Shown here piece after piece: positions 50,942 to 54,943 of a stretch of 54,943 nucleotides of DNA (within the stretch, counting starts at the first letter, position 1; each line of letters starts with the position of its first letter). Source of the stretch: B46-G9 sp964548365 (lineage in GTDB: Bacteria > Desulfobacterota > DSM-4660 > Desulfatiglandales > Desulfatiglandaceae); the NCBI GenBank assembly GCA_964548365.1, contig CAZJRD010000016.1, positions 1-54,943 on the forward strand. The letters are read 5' to 3'. A program made the translations under genes and the position numbers. A model generated the notes under the pieces. It was not told where the DNA came from and ran no database searches. It was given only the letters and a program-made list of their open reading frames with translations.

Positions 50942-50968
50942 TAGGGTTCTCCTTGCTCAATACTGAAT

Positions 50969-50989
50969 AAGCCCCTACAGGGGCTTTTT
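50969..50989 (+). terminator. terminator-like hairpin between rpmB and mpl
   Basis: AAGCCCCT and AGGGGCTT pair perfectly and are followed by TTTTT on the plus strand, so it can end plus-strand transcripts coming from relA/spoT across rpmB. On the minus strand the same hairpin would lie in the rpmB leader 28 bases before its ATG. Both readings are possible. Confidence 0.7.
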
Positions 50990-51057
50990 ATTGATCGTTC
51001 AAATTTTTTATATTATCCCTTTTAACAGGTAAAAGCAAGAAAATTTATCAGCTTCCT

Positions 51058-52527
51058 ATGGAAAAACACCGCTCTTCTCAGGCACCAAGTAATGATCGCG
51101 CCCTCCTCTCATTAAGACTCAACAGTGTGAGGGATCCCGTGAAACGCATCCATCTTATGGGAATTTGCGGGACCGGAATGGCCTCCCTTGCGGGGCTCCT
51201 CAGCAGCAAAGGGTTCCATATTACCGGGTCAGATCAAAATGTCTACCCCCCTATGAGCGATTTTCTGGAATCCCTGCATATCCCCGTCCTATCCGGCTAC
51301 CGACCCGAAAACCTCCATCCATCCCCAGATCTAGTTATCGTGGGGAATGTCATTACCCGGCAAAATCCAGAAGCAGTGGAGCTCTCCCGCCTGAAACTCC
51401 CGTACCTCTCCCTTCCCCAGGCCTTAGGCCATTTTGCCATGAAAGGGAAGCAATCCATTGTGATCAGCGGCACCCACGGCAAGACGACCACCTCTTCCCT
51501 GGCCTCCTGGGTTCTTGAAAAGGCAGGTCTTGATCCCGGGTTCATGATCGGCGGAATCCCACTCAATTTTCACCAGAATTTCAAGTCAGGCCACGGCCCC
51601 TATTTTGTTGTCGAAGGTGATGAATACGACACTGCATTCTTTGACAAAGGCCCCAAATTTCTGCACTACAGGCCATGGGTCGTGATCCTTACCAGCATCG
51701 AATTCGACCATGCCGATATCTACCGCGACCTGGATCACGTCCTTGCAAGTTTCCGAAAATTAATTGACCTTATTCCAGATACCGGGCTCCTCATCGCCAA
51801 CACCGATGACCCGAGAATTGCAAACGAACTGGGACGTGCCAGATGCCCTGTCTGGACCTATGGGCTTTCCGGGCAACCCATGTGGGGAATAAGGGAGATT
51901 TTCTTTGATGACGGCTCCACTCATTTGCGCATCGCACGGGAAGGCCGGGAATTTTCTGCCCTGAAGACACCCCTCTATGGACGCCACAACATCTCCAACC
52001 TCCTCTCCACGGTGGCGCTGGCAAGTTTTCTTGCTTTACCGCAAGACGCCCTTTCACAGGCTGTTGCGAGCTTCAAGAGCGTCAAGCGCAGGCAGGAGAT
52101 ACTGGGAGAAAAACGGGGGATTTTGGTCGTCGACGATTTTGCACACCACCCCACCGCGGTCTGCGAAACCGTCCGTGCGGTGAAAGAGCGGTTTTCCGAA
52201 CGGAGACTTGTGGCAGTTTTCGAGCCGCGTTCCAACTCCAGCAGGAGGAAGGTCTTCCAGGAACGGTATGCTGATTCATTTGAAGCCGCTGACCTGGTCA
52301 TGATCCCTGAACCCCCGCTTATGCAAAAGGTGCCGCCGGAGGAGCGTTTTTCTTCCCGCCAATTGATCCGGGATCTCCAGAAAAAGGGAATTGCGGCTTC
52401 CTACTTCGAGACCACTGACGCGCTTCTAAACGGCCTGCTCGATCAGGCACACGCGGGTGATATAACCCTCTTCATGTCAAACGGCGGCTTCGACAACCTC
52501 CCCGGGAGGTTCCTGAAAAGCCTGTAA
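51058..52527 (+). CDS. mpl: UDP-MurNAc:L-Ala-D-Glu-mDAP ligase (Mpl)
   Basis: This 489-residue Mur ligase recycles cell-wall peptides by adding the murein tripeptide to UDP-MurNAc. It begins IHLMGICGTGMASLAGLL (UDP-binding) and has the ATP loop VISGTHGKTTTSS. It then shows EGDEYDTAFFDKGPKFLHYRP, GRHNISNLLS and VDDFAHHPTAV. FMIGGIPLNFH and the DTAFFDK segment distinguish Mpl from MurC. No ribosome site is obvious. It converges with ilvD, 3 bases between stop codons. Confidence 0.94.
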   Translation: MEKHRSSQAPSNDRALLSLRLNSVRDPVKRIHLMGICGTGMASLAGLLSSKGFHITGSDQNVYPPMSDFLESLHIPVLSGYRPENLHPSPDLVIVGNVITRQNPEAVELSRLKLPYLSLPQALGHFAMKGKQSIVISGTHGKTTTSSLASWVLEKAGLDPGFMIGGIPLNFHQNFKSGHGPYFVVEGDEYDTAFFDKGPKFLHYRPWVVILTSIEFDHADIYRDLDHVLASFRKLIDLIPDTGLLIANTDDPRIANELGRARCPVWTYGLSGQPMWGIREIFFDDGSTHLRIAREGREFSALKTPLYGRHNISNLLSTVALASFLALPQDALSQAVASFKSVKRRQEILGEKRGILVVDDFAHHPTAVCETVRAVKERFSERRLVAVFEPRSNSSRRKVFQERYADSFEAADLVMIPEPPLMQKVPPEERFSSRQLIRDLQKKGIAASYFETTDALLNGLLDQAHAGDITLFMSNGGFDNLPGRFLKSL

Positions 52528-52530
52528 CAA

Positions 52531-54180
52531 TCACACAGTCGCCACTACCCCGTAGCAGTTCTTTCCCAGGAACTGTTTGCGGTAGGATTCAAGCAGAGGC
52601 GTGAGCTCTCTTGCCGGTGGTACCTGTTCTTCCAGCCGTTCCAGCAGGACACTGTCGCTCACGATCACATTGAGGGATCTTTTTGAGATATCAATTTCTA
52701 TGATATCCCCGTCCCTGATGGCACCAATGGCTCCACCGTTAAACGCCTCTATCTCCACATGCCCGATGCAGGGCCCGGTGGTAGCCCCGGAAAACCTCCC
52801 ATCGGTAAGCAGGGCAACTTTCTTGTACCCGGCTCCCTTCAGGGCATCCGTCGGCGTCAGCATCTCCGGCATGCCCGGCGCGCCGGCCGGACCCTGAAAT
52901 GGGAGGACCACCACATCCCCTTCAGCAATCCCGCCTTGCCCGATGGCGTCAAGCAGGCCCCTTTCGGTATGGAAAACCTTGGCCGGGCCCGAATGGACCA
53001 TCATGTCCGGGGCTACCGCCGTCTGTTTAATAACCGCGCTGTTGCCGATATTTCCCTGCAGCACGGCGATGCCGCCCTCAGAATGATATGGTCGCTCCAG
53101 GGGCCTGATTGCCTCCTCGTCCAGAACTTTCCCCTCCCCGGCAATCTGTGCTATGGACTTCCCGTTCACCGTGGGCGAGTCCTTGATCCCGTCCCGCAGC
53201 CGGTTCAGCACCGCCGGAATACCCCCCGCTGCATCAATGTCAGCCATCTCATACGGGCCCGCCGGGATAATGGAGCAGAGGTGCGGTGTCTCTCGCGAAA
53301 CCATGTCAAAAACTTCGACACCTCGTTCAATGCCCGCCTCCCGGGCGATTGCCGGGATGTGGAGCACCGCATTGGTTGATCCGCCCATGGCCATATCTAC
53401 CCGGATCGCATTCTCAAACGCAGCCTCAGTCATGATATCCCTCGGCCTGATGCCCTGCTTCACCAGATCCACAATCTTCCTTCCCGTCTCATAGGCCTGT
53501 ATCTTTTTGAGCGGATCCAGGGCCGGGGTCGTCCCACATTGCGTGAGCGACATTCCCAGGACCTCGGTCACCACGGACATGGTATTCGCGGTATAAAGCC
53601 CCACGCAAGAACCCGCGCCGCATGCCATGGTCGGGAGCATCTCCTCTGCGGCCTCAGCCGACAGTTTCCCGGACTTCACCTGGCCCACCATGCCGAATCC
53701 TTCGATAGGGTGATGTTTTTTCCCGCCTACGACATTTGCCTTCATGGGCCCGCCCGTGAGGATGATGGCCGGCAGATTCAAGCGGCCCGCCGCCATGAGC
53801 ATCCCCGGCGTAATCTTGTCGCACGAGGTCACTCCTACCCAGCCGTCCAGGGAATGGGACAGGGTCATGATTTCAACATTATCCGCAATGTGTTCCCGGC
53901 TGGGGAGACTTAATCGCATCTCCACAAACATGGCGACGCCGTCGCAGACCCCGGGGACGCCCCATTCAAAGGGTACGCCACCCGCGGCCCGGATCCCCCT
54001 TTTGACCTCCTGGGTCAACTCATTGAGATGGATATGACCTGGGATAATGTTATTATAACTGTTGGCAATCCCGATAAAAGGTTTCTCCAAGTCGAAATCT
54101 TTCTTTTTCAACCCGGCCGACAGAAGCAGTGCCCGGTGGGGCAATGTTTCAATTCCCTTCTTCAATATGTCTGATCGCAT
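52531..54180 (-). CDS. ilvD: dihydroxy-acid dehydratase
   Basis: This 549-residue Fe-S dehydratase makes 2-oxo acids for branched-chain amino acids. Cluster and metal residues are seen in VTSCDKITPGML and ACGAGSCVGLYTANTM. AMGGSTNAVLH, GRFSGATTG and DGDIIEIDI are typical. ATG 54180 has AAAGGAGG 6 bases upstream; ATG 54186 abuts that site. A weak Rex-like site lies just upstream (54209-54226). Confidence 0.96.
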   Translation of the reverse strand: MRSDILKKGIETLPHRALLLSAGLKKKDFDLEKPFIGIANSYNNIIPGHIHLNELTQEVKRGIRAAGGVPFEWGVPGVCDGVAMFVEMRLSLPSREHIADNVEIMTLSHSLDGWVGVTSCDKITPGMLMAAGRLNLPAIILTGGPMKANVVGGKKHHPIEGFGMVGQVKSGKLSAEAAEEMLPTMACGAGSCVGLYTANTMSVVTEVLGMSLTQCGTTPALDPLKKIQAYETGRKIVDLVKQGIRPRDIMTEAAFENAIRVDMAMGGSTNAVLHIPAIAREAGIERGVEVFDMVSRETPHLCSIIPAGPYEMADIDAAGGIPAVLNRLRDGIKDSPTVNGKSIAQIAGEGKVLDEEAIRPLERPYHSEGGIAVLQGNIGNSAVIKQTAVAPDMMVHSGPAKVFHTERGLLDAIGQGGIAEGDVVVLPFQGPAGAPGMPEMLTPTDALKGAGYKKVALLTDGRFSGATTGPCIGHVEIEAFNGGAIGAIRDGDIIEIDISKRSLNVIVSDSVLLERLEEQVPPARELTPLLESYRKQFLGKNCYGVVATV

Positions 54181-54208
54181 TTTCATCCTCCTTTCTGATT
54201 CTCAAAAA

Positions 54209-54226
54209 CCGTGACACTTTTCACAA
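54209..54226 (-). promoter_or_regulatory. weak Rex-like operator upstream of ilvD
   Basis: On the minus strand TTGTGAA-AAGT-GTCACGG matches the Rex consensus fully in one half and at 4 of 7 positions in the other. It lies 29-46 bases before the ilvD start. Tentative. The rest of the 336-base gap (54181-54516) holds a stemmed repeat at 54461-54492 (TGTTCCCCCAC/GTAGGGGAACA) and no gene that I can see. Confidence 0.25.
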
Positions 54227-54516
54227 TATTTTACCAGGAGATGGAGTAATCCTCTGCCTGAATCTTCATGCCCGGTTCCTCTTCAAAATTCGGGAGCGTT
54301 AGTGGACCATAACCTTTGGGACCCACAAGGTCACCTCTACTGCTGTGGTTTCTGAATATCTGATGCAAATTACTAACCTTCGGACAGATGGTCAAGAAAT
54401 CTTTGAGGGGATTGCAAAGCCCCGAGCAGAATGGAACCAGAAAAGGAAGGGAGGACTGGATGTTCCCCCACCCATGCTTGAGTAGGGGAACAAGGTGTGA
54501 TTGTGCACCGGATATT

Positions 54517-54943
54517 TTACGAGGTGAGTGCTGCTTTTCTACCGGCTTCCAGCGCTTTCATGTTCAGGGGAATGAGGGCCTTTTTCTTGGCGAATTTTGT
54601 TTTCACGGCACCAACCAGTGTCTCAAAATCAATGATCTTGCTCCGTGCGACAAAGGCCGCGAGGGCCACGATGTTAGCGGCCTTGAGATTGCCCAGTTCC
54701 TTCGCGATTTCAAGGATCGGCACCCGGAGGACATCCACATCATCGCGGCCTGGTTCGATTGATATGAGGGACCCGTTGATGAATATCACGCCGCCGGGTT
54801 TTACAGCCGGTGCGAATTTTTCCAAAGAAGGACGGTTCATGGCCACAAGGTGCAGGGGATTGCGGATAATGGGAGACCCAATGACCTTGTCGCTGGTCAC
54901 CACTGTGCAATACGCGGTTCCTCCCCGCATCTCAGGTCCATAA
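54517..54943 (-). CDS. 2-oxoacid:acceptor oxidoreductase gamma subunit, partial
   Basis: The C-terminal 142 residues of the gamma subunit of a 2-oxoacid:ferredoxin oxidoreductase (Kor/Por/Ior family); the 5' end lies outside the window. The frame enters as YGPEMRGGTAYCTVVTSDKVIGSPII, the conserved segment of this subunit, and continues with NRPSLEKFAPAVKPGGVIFIN. The enzyme reduces ferredoxin while converting a 2-oxo acid to acyl-CoA. Which 2-oxo acid cannot be told. The alpha and beta genes are expected just beyond the window edge. Confidence 0.92.
   Translation of the reverse strand, partial: YGPEMRGGTAYCTVVTSDKVIGSPIIRNPLHLVAMNRPSLEKFAPAVKPGGVIFINGSLISIEPGRDDVDVLRVPILEIAKELGNLKAANIVALAAFVARSKIIDFETLVGAVKTKFAKKKALIPLNMKALEAGRKAALTS

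Noticed and set aside
54461..54492. An 11-base inverted repeat (TGTTCCCCCAC/GTAGGGGAACA) in the gap before the partial oxidoreductase gene
   Set aside because: No T-run on either strand and one G-T pair; cannot be called a terminator.

Overview
The window looks like a piece of a Desulfobacterota ('Deltaproteobacteria') chromosome, probably from a metagenome or draft assembly because it holds a run of 100 Ns. The gene content fits a strict anaerobe. It has a selenocysteine formate dehydrogenase with NuoE/NuoF-type partners, a siroheme-decarboxylase-type heme gene (ahbB) next to hemL, a Rex redox repressor, a 2-oxoacid oxidoreductase gamma subunit, and a phosphofructokinase with the residues of a pyrophosphate-dependent enzyme. 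The placement is inferred from gene families, not from a search.

Layout. 1-253: two minus-strand tRNA-Ser genes (GCU partial, UGA complete). 364-566: first copy of a roughly 200-bp hairpin repeat. 626-4190 (-): def-fmt-rsmB-rpe. 4384-6332 (+): HD hydrolase, TonB-like protein, EI24-type membrane protein. 6366-6887 (-): response regulator. 6954-7159: second copy of the hairpin repeat, inverted relative to the first. 7202-13687 (-): livKHMGF plus an acyl-CoA ligase. 14039-15963 (+): a DnaJ-like protein and a PP-loop ATPase. 15978-16850 (-): a coiled-coil membrane protein. 16900-27699 (-): the formate dehydrogenase and signalling cluster. 27920-29771 (-): DUF362 and DUF1992 proteins. 29773-29982: assembly gap flanked by a 55-bp duplication. 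30165-32004 (+): ahbB-hemL. 32158-33892 (+): atpZ-atpI-atpB-atpE. 34064-34696 (+): rex. 34757-36307 (+): DEAD-box helicase. 36334-37828 (-): efp-epmA. 37943-39558 (-): MoeA-like protein and a PadR regulator. 39852-42743 (-): NIL/ferredoxin protein, mnmA, mtaB. 43092-44273 (-): aminotransferase. 44456-50739 (+): PPi-type PFK, ispG, proS, relA/spoT. 50753-50941 (-): rpmB. 51058-52527 (+): mpl. 52531-54180 (-): ilvD. 54517-54943 (-): partial 2-oxoacid oxidoreductase gamma subunit.

The region that most deserves attention is 16.9-27.9 kb. One selenocysteine formate dehydrogenase catalytic subunit (in-frame UGA followed by a SECIS-like hairpin) is encoded with NuoE. Further along the same strand lies a 1009-residue fusion of a NuoF/HydB-type flavoprotein to a GltD/NfnB-type NADPH oxidoreductase. 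Between them sits a signalling block: two DRTGG proteins, two HATPase proteins, a PHP protein, and an iron-only-hydrogenase-like protein that keeps the H-cluster cysteines but has Val where catalytic enzymes have the proton-relay Cys. I infer a formate:NAD(P) (possibly ferredoxin-coupled) oxidoreductase with its own redox or H2 sensing pathway. Its promoter, deduced at 27833-27862, overlaps one arm of a near-perfect inverted repeat.

Other noteworthy structure: the two hairpin repeats change in step in both arms, three further inverted-repeat elements lie between genes, and Rex-type operator candidates precede rex and (weakly) ilvD.
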